A DNA stretch of 29,067 nucleotides from JBGSKY01 sp041740995. Lineage in GTDB: Bacteria; Planctomycetota; Planctomycetia; Pirellulales; Pirellulaceae. The DNA lies in assembly GCA_041740995.1 (NCBI GenBank), contig JBGSKY010000235.1, positions 1-29,067 of the forward strand, in the 5' to 3' direction. A program made the position numbers and the translations under genes. Shown in pieces: positions 17,820 through 28,099 of the stretch. Position 1 is the first letter of the stretch, and every line of letters begins with the position of its first letter. Below the pieces are notes generated by a model. It had not been told where the DNA came from, searched no databases, and saw nothing but the letters and a program-made list of their open reading frames with translations.

Positions 17820-18953
17820 CTAAAGAAATGGCTTTGAGAGGCTGCGGTCGTACAAGCGGTAGGTCTTTGTTCGTTTTGCGCCGCCGCGTTCGAGCGATCC
17901 GCGAGAAAGCTGGTTGCTTTCCAAAACCCACGAAAACTCGCAATCCAAAATGCCACGCGCCAAACAATCAGGTAACATGCGATCTGCGGCTACCAAACCC
18001 AAACCCCAACGCTGAAACTCGGGCAAGATATTGTTGCTGACCATTCGCAGACGTTTCAAACTCTTGCGGCCAAAAAGCAAACTTAAGAAACCAAACGGGA
18101 AAAGCCGTCCGTCAATCTTCTTGATGATTGGATTGAAATCGAGCAACCCTAACACAATGCCAACCGGTCGTTGATCGACTTCGATGACCGTCGTCAAATC
18201 CGGGTCAATCAAGAATTTTAGGCCGTCAGCAGCATGCTCAGCTTCTGCATCCGACATTGGCACAAACCCCCAAGTGCTGATCAAAGCTTGGTTGTACAAA
18301 CGAACGAACAGCAGCGCTTCTTCCTTCAAATTATTCGCGTCGCACTTTCGCAGACGGACATTGAACCGACGTTTCACTTCCTGAATCACAAATTGCAGCT
18401 TCGGATCTAGGTCATCCAACATCGACGACTTACCAACGAACGCGTACAAGTCTTGTGATTTCACAAAACCTGCGTCGTCAATTAATTTCTCATAGTATGG
18501 GGCGTTGTAAGTCATCATGAACGTTGGCGGCGAGTCGAAGCCATCGACCAACAAACCGAGCTCGTAATTTAGCGACACATTGCACGGTCCACGGACATCA
18601 GTCATACCGTAGGAACGCAAGAAATCGGAAGCCGCATCGAACAACAATGCTGCCGCGTGCGGGTCGTTTTCGCAATCGAAAAATCCGAAGAATCCAAGTT
18701 GCTCTTTGAAACGTTCAATGTGTCCGTAGTTCACTATCGCAAGAATTCGACCGACCACTTGCCCATCGCGTTTGACGATAAACGCCTTGCCGCGATTGCG
18801 TTCATAAAAAGGATGCTTGCGAAATCCAGCTAGCTCTTCTTGGCTGACGCGAATCGGTGGTACCCAGTTCGGATCGTCCTTGTAAAGCCGCCAAATCAGC
18901 TCCATGAATTGCCGTTCTTGCGGCGGCTTCTCGACCGTTTCAACGCTGTACAA
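17820..18953 (-). CDS. GNAT-fold acyltransferase-like protein
   Basis: A 377-residue protein of a widespread but poorly characterised family related to acyl-CoA N-acyltransferases. Recognisable stretches are LYKDDPNWVPPIR near residue 23, then NRGKAFIV and VVGRILAI, GFFGFFDCEND around 85, GPCNVSLNYELGLLVDGFDS around 122 and NAPYYEKLIDDAGF. No signal peptide or membrane segment is seen. The start is TTG, supported by CGGAG 8 nt upstream; the next ATG (18905) would cut into the conserved N-terminus. The Rieske gene ends 113 bp upstream on the same strand, so it may be the last gene of the lipid synthase operon or have its own promoter. Bacterial ceramide synthases are also GNAT-fold proteins of about this size, which makes N-acylation with the synthase product a possible role; this is inference. 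Confidence 0.75.
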   Translation of the reverse strand: MYSVETVEKPPQERQFMELIWRLYKDDPNWVPPIRVSQEELAGFRKHPFYERNRGKAFIVKRDGQVVGRILAIVNYGHIERFKEQLGFFGFFDCENDPHAAALLFDAASDFLRSYGMTDVRGPCNVSLNYELGLLVDGFDSPPTFMMTYNAPYYEKLIDDAGFVKSQDLYAFVGKSSMLDDLDPKLQFVIQEVKRRFNVRLRKCDANNLKEEALLFVRLYNQALISTWGFVPMSDAEAEHAADGLKFLIDPDLTTVIEVDQRPVGIVLGLLDFNPIIKKIDGRLFPFGFLSLLFGRKSLKRLRMVSNNILPEFQRWGLGLVAADRMLPDCLARGILDCEFSWVLESNQLSRGSLERGGAKRTKTYRLYDRSLSKPFL

Positions 18954-19066
18954 TTGAAGTGCTCCGGGACGTTCGCGAAATAGAGTGACGTCAAAGGAAG
19001 CAATATAACGCGCTGAACGAGTTACCTAAAGGACTCTGAAATCAAGCTGCTTGGTTCTCGAAATAC

Positions 19067-20209
19067 TCAGATCCCGCCGCCACAATGTTCCGAGTGGAAC
19101 ATGCGATCGCACCAGAACGATTGAAACGAAGCGATGCGTTCTTCGCTGCGAGCGAGCACGCCAGCGGAATGACTCGACTGCAAGCCGAGCTGAATTTTTG
19201 GCAACATGCCATAGTCTTCTGCCAAGATCCCCTTGCCAATCGCCGCTTCGAATTTACCCCATCGCGTGGCCACGAATTTACCAAGCTTGGAAAGTTTCGT
19301 CGGTCGAAATCCGAACTGACGCACTGTCGACCGGCTGCGCGTCGCACTGATCGGTTCCACGCTTTGGATCAGCGTGATTGCATCGGTAAAACTTGTCAGC
19401 AAGTTTGGATAGAGATGATGATGTTCGTAAGTTCGACGCGGCTGTCCACCAAGCCAGCGAACGACTGAGCCTTGAGTTCGTTGAAAAAAAAGATCGATTC
19501 GACTTTCGGCTGCGAACGGCATGTCAGTTTCAAACGACGAATGCTGAGCGTTAAAGCAATGAATTGACCGTTCCTCGCTGGGTGCGGTTTTGAAGCTGTT
19601 AGGATGCACTGATTGCACGTGATAGGCTTCCAACGTGTTCTCGATCGCGACCTTCCAGTTCGCGTCGTACTCAGCCTGCATCATCAGTGAGACAAACCAA
19701 TCGTCACCACAGCGGTCCTGGTAGATCACAAACATTGGACCGAGGAACTCTTCCAAGCTCGGACCGTGTTTGGCCAGCGATATAAATACAAGCTGGCCGA
19801 CTTGCGCGACGCGATAATTCGGGATGCTCATCCCGACGCGATCAATTGGTGCGAAGTCTTTGGCACATGGGATCTTGCGAGTCATTCCGTCTTTGGCATA
19901 ACACCATCCATGGTATTGGCATTGCAGCTCCGGCATTGAACCGGCGGGCTCCGAACGGATCAGGCTGTGCCGATGCGCGCAAACGTTCGACAGGGCCGCG
20001 ATCTCGCCTTCGAAGTTGCGTACGACCACCGGCTGTCCAAGGATTTGGCTCGTAACAAAATCGCCCGGCTTTGCTAATTCGCTCGTCGTGCAAACAAATT
20101 GCCACGTGTGCTCGCGCATCCAAGCAGTCTCGGCGGCAAAGATTACTGGGTCACAGTAAGCGGACGGCGGAATGCGATGCGGCAGCTTTTGCGTAGCGTG
20201 AAATGGCAT
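19067..20209 (-). CDS. Rieske non-heme iron oxygenase, large subunit
   Basis: A 380-residue ring-hydroxylating-type oxygenase. The N-terminal Rieske [2Fe-2S] site has C77-x-H79 (CAHRH) and C97-x2-H100 (CQYHGW). The catalytic domain has the mononuclear iron motif ENTLEAYHVQSVHP with H197 and H202, and an ED pair near residue 326 likely gives the acidic ligand. It would use O2 and electrons from a separate reductase or ferredoxin, not seen here, to hydroxylate, desaturate or demethylate its substrate. Length and single-subunit look fit the choline/carnitine monooxygenase-like group more than classic two-subunit dioxygenases. It starts 78 bp after the lipid synthase stop, on the same strand with no terminator, so it probably modifies the synthase product or a head group. 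No clear ribosome site precedes ATG 20209. Confidence 0.9.
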   Translation of the reverse strand: MPFHATQKLPHRIPPSAYCDPVIFAAETAWMREHTWQFVCTTSELAKPGDFVTSQILGQPVVVRNFEGEIAALSNVCAHRHSLIRSEPAGSMPELQCQYHGWCYAKDGMTRKIPCAKDFAPIDRVGMSIPNYRVAQVGQLVFISLAKHGPSLEEFLGPMFVIYQDRCGDDWFVSLMMQAEYDANWKVAIENTLEAYHVQSVHPNSFKTAPSEERSIHCFNAQHSSFETDMPFAAESRIDLFFQRTQGSVVRWLGGQPRRTYEHHHLYPNLLTSFTDAITLIQSVEPISATRSRSTVRQFGFRPTKLSKLGKFVATRWGKFEAAIGKGILAEDYGMLPKIQLGLQSSHSAGVLARSEERIASFQSFWCDRMFHSEHCGGGI

Positions 20210-20287
20210 AACGAAAGCAACTTAATTGCGGTTTCTGAAGCCGACGTAGGAGGAGACTGTAAGCGAGACAGGCTGGAAGCTTATCTA

Positions 20288-23200
20288 CTATGGTTGCACG
20301 AAAGTCGCTTGGTAGCCGCGAGCGACGATATACGCCATTCCCTCATCGGAGCTAACGTCAAAATCAAAACAGACCTGATCATCGGACTGTTTGGTCAGCA
20401 CGATGCTAGCCGTCAGACGTTGACCCGGCCGTGGCAACGCGTTAATCGTAAGCGCGTCGAAACCGACTGGTAAGCAGACCGACGGTCGGACGACTTGCCA
20501 CGCCAAAATGCCAGCGGCATACAGCGTCGCATCGATGACCGCACTCGGCACTCGCCAACCGGTTGCGTTGCGATCGATGCCTGAAAGTTCAACCAACGAT
20601 GGAGCGGTCATTTCGGCCACGATCATTGCCCCTTCGATGGCGAATCGATGCAGCAAACGAAACGGAGCTCCAGAGTAAAACAAGTCAGTCGGCTGAGTAT
20701 ACGTTGGACGATACCAAACCAAATCAGCGCCGCGGTGATCAATCGCTGGCCCAACGGACTTGGACACGGCGGCATTTAAGTGAACATTGGCGGTGCAAAG
20801 CGATCGGTCTCGCGCGACCACTTGGCCGGCTCGGTTGAGAGTATTGGCGGTCAAGCATGCATTGAACGATGTCGATTTGGATTGTTGGTCAGTTTGGATC
20901 TGCACTGTATGAGCAGCGTCGCAGAAAAATTTTAGCGGCGCGATCACGTTCACGTCGGTTAATTGAACTGGGTAGAGGCTGGCAAACTTCAGCGGCTGCG
21001 CAGATTCTTTTGGAGCCTTTTTCGAACTTTTCGCTGGCTGACGCAAGCAAACGTTTTTCGCGTGCTCCATTGCCGCTTCGACGATCAATTCCAGGTCAAC
21101 AACAATCGGCAACAAAGGTCGATCTTTTAAGCGATGCTCGACCAAAAACGGATCCTTAGTCGGCAGTAATTCGGCCCGAACAAGTTGTTGCACCGAAGCA
21201 TCGTCGATTTTGGAATGGAGCGTTGTCAAATCGATCAGAGCGTGCTGCTGGTCGCGCGATTTGGCCAAGCATTCGGCTTCGACTGATTCAGCTGGATAAA
21301 ACGCACGATGATATCGGTCGTCAGTAATCAGAACCTCATGCTCAGTCGGACTTGATTCGAGTTCAGCAATCAAATGGGCTAGCCCTTCAGCGGCCGGCAT
21401 GAATTGCATTCCGATGCTTTCGAGCGCAAGCTTTGTCTCCGGCTTGGTGGCCATTCCAATGTCGCCCCAAGCGTGCCAATGAAAGGCAATCGAGCGGACG
21501 CTAGGACGCTGATGACGATACCAACCGACGATCTTCGACAGCCCTTCGTTGGCAGCCGAGTAATCGGTATGACCATTGGCGCCGAATCGACCACTGATCG
21601 AACCGAAGCCGATAAAATGTTTCAGCGGCTGCCCTTCAGCAGCCTGCATCAACGCCAGCGGACCATTAAGCTTTGCTGAAAAACATTGATCGACCTTCAG
21701 CGGCAATTTTCGATCGAATCGAGAGTCTTGACCGATCCCGGCACCATGCAAAATGCCTGAAACCGGACCTTGGTTGAGGTTGATTTTGGCAATGATCGCG
21801 TCAAGTGCTTCTCGGTCGGCACAATCGCATGAATGATATTGCACATCAATTCCAGCGGTTCTCATGCGTTGCAGCGTCTCGTCGATTTCCATCGCTTTTT
21901 CGACGTCTTGCCAGACCTTTAACGGGTTGCGTCCGTCGTAATGATTTGGATTGTCGCGAGCTTGTTGCATCGTCGCCATTTTTAGCGCCCGCAAGCCAGC
22001 TTCGTCGAGATTTCGCCACTGGTCAGGGATATCGATCTGTTTAGTAACGCCCACGAGGTTCAGTCGCAACTGATATCGCTTGGCCAATTGTTCGGCAACG
22101 TACGCCGTTATTCCGCGGGCACCGCCGGTACAGAGCCAAATGTCGCCGGGTTGTGGTATTTGTGCCGGATCAGCCAGACCGCACGGTTCAGCGATCGCAC
22201 GAACAACCTTGCGTCCGGATTTGTCATAAGCGATCTCGGTATCGTAGCTGCCGTAAGATAGCTCGCCCAAGATGCTTTCGACGGCTTGTTTGCTCGCCAA
22301 GTCGGATGCCAAGTCGATCAGTTTGAAATTCAATCTTCGATGGCCAGCCATCCAACATTCGATGATGATCGCTTTGACCATGCCAGCAATCGCGCCGCCT
22401 TCAATAGCGGTTGCAGGTTTACAAAATCCAAAATCGCCGCCCAAGTTTGGCGTCGCGACTAGCGTGCATTCCTGAATCATGCAACTTTCGAGCACTCGAT
22501 TCATCCAGCGTTGAGCGAGCCAGAATATCGAATCGATCCCTTGCGCCCGCCGTGACTGCATCCACTGCCAATCCAATCGCGCGGTTGCGTTTTCATCGTG
22601 TGGCGAAGTGATAAACAGATGCGGCAGCGGCGATTCGTCCCACGCTTGAGAAAGCAATTGCGGCCAGTTTGCAGCATCTCGATCAAGCAGCCGCAGCGAC
22701 TGGACACCCGCTTCGTCTAACCTTTGCACAAGTTCGTCAGCGATGGCGTTCTCGCCGACAACGACCGCTCGGCCAAAGAATCGTGGCACACCGACAGCTT
22801 CTTGCGGCGGTTTGGAGATCGTCCGAAGTATGTAACGCTGTGTAATCGGATTGTCTTGAACGATATTCGATTCAGCGGTAGCGACTGCTGATTGGGATGG
22901 CACTTGAGCGGCCGGTTCGGTCGCGTCAGAGGGCAGCAAATCGTTGATTGTCGCGCCATTGATTTGGCGAGACGATTTGCGAAATTCGGCTTCGGTTCGA
23001 AAGCTGTTCGACTTGCTGATTGCATCGCGAAATCGTTGCAATCGCGAGAACGATTTACCGTTTGGTAGCTTGCCGATCTTTACCGGCTTTGGGGGCATCG
23101 TTTGCACAGCAACCTCCGCAGTCCCGCTGCTCAAGTAGGATTTAGTTGCTGTCACATTTGCGGTGACGGCGATGGGTTGCAAAACCATCGCTTCGAGTTC

Positions 23201-26200
23201 TCGCAATTGCGAGTCGCTCACTTGCTCAGGCAAAATTTCCTTCGTCAGCAAATGATCGATGATGTCCTGTAGCGACTTGCAAGCGATGAACGCCCGTCGA
23301 TCTTCGAGCGAAAGATCGAAATTGAATGACGACCGAACTTCGCCGATCAACTGCGCCAGTTTGATGCTATCGATTCCTAGATCGGATTCTAGTTCTGCGT
23401 TGAGATCGACCATTTCAGGCGGATAACCGGTATGCTCGACGATGAAGTCGACCATAAACTGGCCAAGGATCTTTTCGGAGACCGTTGAGATTTCCGTGGT
23501 CGGCGAGCTCTTTAAAATCGTCGTTACCGGCGATGCAATCTCGCTCGGCACCAACGATTGAACAGTGATCATCGGAGCCGACGCGGTGTAGCGAACAGTC
23601 TGCGGCTGCGCGGGTGAAGAATCATCAAGTGGCGTTGATTTGGCGACTGGTATAGCGATTTGAATGCCACTAAAACTGGCCATTGGTTTGGCGTTCGTCA
23701 ACAGTGCCGGCTTGGTCGCTGGTTGGACATCGAAGTCGGATGTCTCGCTGCCTAGTGCATCTTCGGACTGCATCGCAATGATCACGTCGCAAATGTCGAT
23801 GATTGATTTTACGCTGATGCCACGAAATCGGCTGGTGTCCAAATCAAACGTCGTACGCAGCTCGCCGAACATTTGGACTTGTTTGATGCTATCGACGCCC
23901 AAGTCCGCTTCCAAGTCCCACGTCGGATCGATCATTTCGATCGGATAGCCAGTGTGTTCGACGATGAAGTCGATGATGAATTGTTGCAGTTGCTCGCGAG
24001 TGAACTGCGGCTCACTGACGACCAACGCGATCTCTGGACGAGTGGTCGTCGTCAGCTCGCGCGAAGCTGGTTGTGCAGCCGTCGCTGGTGCTGATTTCGA
24101 TGTCGGCGTGGTTACCGAAGACGCTGGCCGTAAATCGCCGTTGACCGGCAATTTCTTCTCCGAAGCTTTGGCACGCATTTGGCTGCGTCGCGAGGCGGTG
24201 GCGTCGATCAATCGTGATCGTTGCGCCGGTTTTTCATTGATAGCCGGCATCGCCGCCGGTGCAGAGGCGGCTTGGTTCGCTGATTTCGTTGTCGGGGCGA
24301 ACAATTGATCCGCAGCGACGATTTCGATCGATGGATCAGCAATGTTTGCCCGATTCATCTTGGTCAAAATCGAGCCAGGCCCAACTTCAAGTACGCGATC
24401 GATGTGAAGAGCTTCCAATCGCGCGATGTCGCGGACATAGTCGATTGGTGTGATTAGTTGGTCGACCAAATTTTGACGGATTTGTTGCGGGTCGGCAACA
24501 AACTGTCCGGTCACCGTGCTGAGCATCGGAATCTTCGGTGGCATAATCGACGCGGCGTTTGCAGCAGACATCAATTCCCAACGAGCGGCGGACATGATTG
24601 AGCTGTGGAAGGCGGCTGGCACGTCCAGTTTGATTGCCGAAAGTCGTTGCCCGCAACATGTTTCGAGCAAGCGATCTAAGTCGGCAGTGCTGCCACCGAC
24701 CACGGTTTGTTTGGCGGTGTTAATATGCGTGATGGCTAACGTGCTGAGCGAAGATTCGATCAGTTTTCGCACCGTCGTGTTGTCGGCAGCGATGCTGACC
24801 AGTCCGCTGGCAGTTTGAGCAACCGTGCTAACCACGACCTGCGCCCGAGCTTGAACAAACTTCAGTGCGTCGGCCAATGTCCAAGCTTCGGAAACCACCA
24901 AAGCCGCCAGTTCGCCCAACGAATGCCCGATGACAGCATCCAAACGAACACCGCTAGATTGCAACGCCGCGAAATATGCGACATCGCTGATCAGCATCGT
25001 TGCTTGGATCGCCCAGATGGATTCGGCCGCTGGACCACTCGTTTTTCCGAGTAGAATTTGAAAATTATCGCTTCCCAGTGAGCCAAGAATCTCGTCAGCT
25101 TGCGCAAGAATCGCCTGCGCTGATTCGTTCTGAAGAGCTGGCGATTGCAACATGCTCGGCGACTGTGAGCCTTGTCCCGGAAACGCACCAACGGTGCCCA
25201 GTCGTCGCGTCGAAACCAATTGTGGCTTAAGCGCCGAATCCGTCACCGTTCGAGTCGGCGGACTTGCGGTCGCGTCTGGTTGCTTGATGGGGCGATTCAT
25301 CTTCGGGGCAGATCCTTGGTGGTGAATTCTTGAAGTCGTCTGATCAAGTGGCGGCAGGCATTCGCCGGCGGCAAACCGAACTGTCGAGAGCGTCTTGTTG
25401 ATGCATTCATGGTGCAATTGGCTCGCCATAACGAGAGCCGTTTGGTTGCCGGAGCGATGAACCGCCGCGGCGGGGCTGGCCGAAGCGATTTCAACCGCAA
25501 CGCCCAACAAACTTTCGGAGGATGAAAGCCGTCCAATGCGTCGTTCAAGCGACATCAGCGATTGATCGACAGCGGTGGAACCGTCAGCGGCAAGCTGCTG
25601 GGGACGATCAATTGCGTATTGAAAATCAACGCTATCGATCAAGCCAAGTATCTTTGCTCCGCGAGCCTTGGCCGTTGAAAGTCGCTGCAACGCGACCGCA
25701 ACCACGCCCTCGCCTGGCCAAATGGTTTTCGGACTATTGGAAACTGTTGGCAGGAATCCGCCGTGATGGAATCGCAAGAAAGCGTGGTAATCTAGATTGC
25801 GAACTCCGGCCGCGCAAAGCATCGTATCGACAGCGCCAGTCCGCAACATCTGCATCGCAACGTTCATCGCATGTGCCGACGATTGGCCAGCAGCGTCGAG
25901 TGCAAAAGCGCCACCCATCAAATTGAAATGCTTCGTAATTCGTGAGGCCAATGTGCTGCTGGTGAAACTGCCGGTCTCATCGAGCAGGGCAGGCAAACGT
26001 TTTAGCAAGGCAGCTTCGAATTGTTGTTTTAGCTGCGAAACTTGAGCGGCGCAGAGCGACGATCTCTTGCAAGCCAATTCCAGCTCCGCAAGGGCCGCTT
26101 GTAATCGCAGCCCGATTTGCAAACCATGGCTGAAATCACCGCCAAAGACTGTCCCGACAACAACGCCTGATCGTTGCAACAAAGTTTGATCGTTCAAGAT

Positions 26201-28099
26201 GCCGGCCGCTTGCATCGCTTCGCCAGCCGCTTGCAGCAACATGAACTGCAACGGGTTGGCATTCTGAACCTGCTTGGGTGGTATCCGATTGCCGCGCCAG
26301 TCGAATTCGAATTGATCGATATAGCCGCCTTGCACGTCCATCGACATACCATCAAAACGGTGCGGCAGTGCAGTCGGCCAGCGATTCGCACTGGGCGATT
26401 GAAGATGCGATTGGTTGCTGGCAAGCAATTCCGGCAACGCAGCGTAGGTCATCGCGCCGGGGAGCACGCAACCCAAACCGATGACAGCGATCGGCTCATT
26501 CGAATTTCCAGCCCGATTGTGTTGTGCTGACGAAGTGTTTCGAACTGACGAAGTGGAGCTTGCCGGACGAATCGATTTCAATTCACTTGAAGATTGATGT
26601 ACTTTGCGATCGTAAGCTTCCAACACGACATGAACGTTCAAGCCGCCGATGCCGAAGGCGTTAACCGCAGCGGTCTTGGTCGCACCGGCTTTGGTTGCTG
26701 GCCAGCGGCGTGATTCAGTCACGATGTCGAACGGGACGCTGGTCCAATCAACGCGGGTATTCGGCTTGCGATAATTGATGCTTGGCGGAATTGTATCGTG
26801 CTGCATCGCCAAGACGGTTTTCAGCAGGCCAGCCAAACCGGCGGTCTCCAGCGTGTGACCGATGTTCGATTTGACGCTGCCGATCGGCAAACGTTGGTTG
26901 CCCAGCAGCGGTCGAAAGAAGTCAGCCAGAGCGGTCGTTTCCGTCGCATCGCCAACTTGAGTGCTTGTCGCGTGGGCTTCGATATATTGCAATCGTCGCA
27001 ATTGATCGGCGTCATGATACGCTCGACGCATCGATTCCATCTGGCCTTCGCGACGCGGTGCCCAAAGGCTTTTGCCACGACCGTCGCTGGCCATTCCGAT
27101 GCCTGAAATGACCGCTTCGATTTTGTCGCCATCGCGGACCGCGTCGGCCAGCCGCTTGACGACGATCGCCACAAAGCCTTCGCTGCTAATCAGACCGTCT
27201 GCGTCATCGTCAAAAGGTTTTGAGTCGGTCGCGCTACATGACTGAGCTTGCGAAAATAGAATTAGGCTATCGACTTTGTTGTAAGAAGCACCACCGACGA
27301 TCGCCGCATCGATTTGGCCCGCGTTCAAGGCGACGCTGGCCAATCCCAGCGCGACCAATGATGAAGCACACGCCGATTCGATCACGACGTTTGGTCCAGC
27401 GATGCCGAGGATTTTTGACGTCAACCGAGCGATCGCGTTAGCGTCGAGAATTGGCGCTTCGCCACGGATGCGGTCTGGACGTCCAGCTTGCATCGACGAC
27501 TTGAATGCTTCGGTCAGGGCAGTTCGTGTCGATGCAGGAAGCGTTTGGAATTCGGCACAATCCTCAAGAAAAGATGCGGTCATGCCAGCCATCGTGGCAT
27601 AAACGAATTCGCCCGAATCGTTCGCGCCGCCACTGTGCCCGACGTAGACGCCGCAACGGCCATTGCGAAGCTGTTGCATCGAGTCGGCGTTTGCATCATT
27701 GGATAAAAATTGTTGCCAAGCTGTTTGCGCGACCTTCGCGAATCGCAAATGGCATTCGTCCCAATCGGCGGCTTCGACAGCCGAAAGGTTCATCGAAGCG
27801 ATATCGATCGCATCGCGGTTAACGATCGCACCGATATCGCTGTACGTCGTCGCTCGTCGTTTGCGATCGGTATCCAAAAACAGCTCGCGTTGGACAATCG
27901 ATTCGGGCAATGTCCCGACGGCCGATTTACCCTGAGCTAAAAAATCCCAAAATCCCGAGACGTCGTCCGCGCCGGGCAACTTGCAAGCCATGCTTACAAT
28001 CGCGATCGGCTCCGATACCAAACCGCCGCCAAACTCGCTTGCAAGCTTTGTGGAATCGATTTTCGTGGTTCCAGAATTGATTGTCGGCTCAGCGGGCAT
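20288..28099 (-). CDS. Iterative PfaA/Hgl-like lipid/polyketide synthase
   Basis: A 2,603-residue multidomain synthase. Order: KS1 (about 29-500; Cys 244 in ESACASS, His 376 in EAHATST, His 415 in KSNIGH); KS-like domain 2 (about 534-920), with Gly 738 where Cys should be; AT (about 968-1260; Ser 1060 in GHSLGE, His 1165 in AAFHSS, malonyl-like); ACP1 (Ser 1404 in LGVDSIK) and ACP2 (Ser 1578 in LGIDSIK); KR with a structural half (NADPH motif TGGARGIT 1991-1998, Ser 2167, Tyr 2180); and a DH-type double hotdog (His 2322, Asp 2523). The DSIK carriers and KR-DH ending are those of polyunsaturated fatty acid and heterocyst-glycolipid synthases, so an iteratively built long acyl chain is expected. 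No ER or thioesterase is present. ATG 28099 overlaps the upstream gene by 11 nt; TTG 28135 is an alternative. Confidence 0.93.
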   Translation of the reverse strand: MPAEPTINSGTTKIDSTKLASEFGGGLVSEPIAIVSMACKLPGADDVSGFWDFLAQGKSAVGTLPESIVQRELFLDTDRKRRATTYSDIGAIVNRDAIDIASMNLSAVEAADWDECHLRFAKVAQTAWQQFLSNDANADSMQQLRNGRCGVYVGHSGGANDSGEFVYATMAGMTASFLEDCAEFQTLPASTRTALTEAFKSSMQAGRPDRIRGEAPILDANAIARLTSKILGIAGPNVVIESACASSLVALGLASVALNAGQIDAAIVGGASYNKVDSLILFSQAQSCSATDSKPFDDDADGLISSEGFVAIVVKRLADAVRDGDKIEAVISGIGMASDGRGKSLWAPRREGQMESMRRAYHDADQLRRLQYIEAHATSTQVGDATETTALADFFRPLLGNQRLPIGSVKSNIGHTLETAGLAGLLKTVLAMQHDTIPPSINYRKPNTRVDWTSVPFDIVTESRRWPATKAGATKTAAVNAFGIGGLNVHVVLEAYDRKVHQSSSELKSIRPASSTSSVRNTSSAQHNRAGNSNEPIAVIGLGCVLPGAMTYAALPELLASNQSHLQSPSANRWPTALPHRFDGMSMDVQGGYIDQFEFDWRGNRIPPKQVQNANPLQFMLLQAAGEAMQAAGILNDQTLLQRSGVVVGTVFGGDFSHGLQIGLRLQAALAELELACKRSSLCAAQVSQLKQQFEAALLKRLPALLDETGSFTSSTLASRITKHFNLMGGAFALDAAGQSSAHAMNVAMQMLRTGAVDTMLCAAGVRNLDYHAFLRFHHGGFLPTVSNSPKTIWPGEGVVAVALQRLSTAKARGAKILGLIDSVDFQYAIDRPQQLAADGSTAVDQSLMSLERRIGRLSSSESLLGVAVEIASASPAAAVHRSGNQTALVMASQLHHECINKTLSTVRFAAGECLPPLDQTTSRIHHQGSAPKMNRPIKQPDATASPPTRTVTDSALKPQLVSTRRLGTVGAFPGQGSQSPSMLQSPALQNESAQAILAQADEILGSLGSDNFQILLGKTSGPAAESIWAIQATMLISDVAYFAALQSSGVRLDAVIGHSLGELAALVVSEAWTLADALKFVQARAQVVVSTVAQTASGLVSIAADNTTVRKLIESSLSTLAITHINTAKQTVVGGSTADLDRLLETCCGQRLSAIKLDVPAAFHSSIMSAARWELMSAANAASIMPPKIPMLSTVTGQFVADPQQIRQNLVDQLITPIDYVRDIARLEALHIDRVLEVGPGSILTKMNRANIADPSIEIVAADQLFAPTTKSANQAASAPAAMPAINEKPAQRSRLIDATASRRSQMRAKASEKKLPVNGDLRPASSVTTPTSKSAPATAAQPASRELTTTTRPEIALVVSEPQFTREQLQQFIIDFIVEHTGYPIEMIDPTWDLEADLGVDSIKQVQMFGELRTTFDLDTSRFRGISVKSIIDICDVIIAMQSEDALGSETSDFDVQPATKPALLTNAKPMASFSGIQIAIPVAKSTPLDDSSPAQPQTVRYTASAPMITVQSLVPSEIASPVTTILKSSPTTEISTVSEKILGQFMVDFIVEHTGYPPEMVDLNAELESDLGIDSIKLAQLIGEVRSSFNFDLSLEDRRAFIACKSLQDIIDHLLTKEILPEQVSDSQLRELEAMVLQPIAVTANVTATKSYLSSGTAEVAVQTMPPKPVKIGKLPNGKSFSRLQRFRDAISKSNSFRTEAEFRKSSRQINGATINDLLPSDATEPAAQVPSQSAVATAESNIVQDNPITQRYILRTISKPPQEAVGVPRFFGRAVVVGENAIADELVQRLDEAGVQSLRLLDRDAANWPQLLSQAWDESPLPHLFITSPHDENATARLDWQWMQSRRAQGIDSIFWLAQRWMNRVLESCMIQECTLVATPNLGGDFGFCKPATAIEGGAIAGMVKAIIIECWMAGHRRLNFKLIDLASDLASKQAVESILGELSYGSYDTEIAYDKSGRKVVRAIAEPCGLADPAQIPQPGDIWLCTGGARGITAYVAEQLAKRYQLRLNLVGVTKQIDIPDQWRNLDEAGLRALKMATMQQARDNPNHYDGRNPLKVWQDVEKAMEIDETLQRMRTAGIDVQYHSCDCADREALDAIIAKINLNQGPVSGILHGAGIGQDSRFDRKLPLKVDQCFSAKLNGPLALMQAAEGQPLKHFIGFGSISGRFGANGHTDYSAANEGLSKIVGWYRHQRPSVRSIAFHWHAWGDIGMATKPETKLALESIGMQFMPAAEGLAHLIAELESSPTEHEVLITDDRYHRAFYPAESVEAECLAKSRDQQHALIDLTTLHSKIDDASVQQLVRAELLPTKDPFLVEHRLKDRPLLPIVVDLELIVEAAMEHAKNVCLRQPAKSSKKAPKESAQPLKFASLYPVQLTDVNVIAPLKFFCDAAHTVQIQTDQQSKSTSFNACLTANTLNRAGQVVARDRSLCTANVHLNAAVSKSVGPAIDHRGADLVWYRPTYTQPTDLFYSGAPFRLLHRFAIEGAMIVAEMTAPSLVELSGIDRNATGWRVPSAVIDATLYAAGILAWQVVRPSVCLPVGFDALTINALPRPGQRLTASIVLTKQSDDQVCFDFDVSSDEGMAYIVARGYQATFVQP

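Noticed and set aside
24000..24310. Open frames of about 100 codons antisense to the lipid synthase
   Set aside because: They mirror the codon pattern of the real gene and have no protein features of their own.
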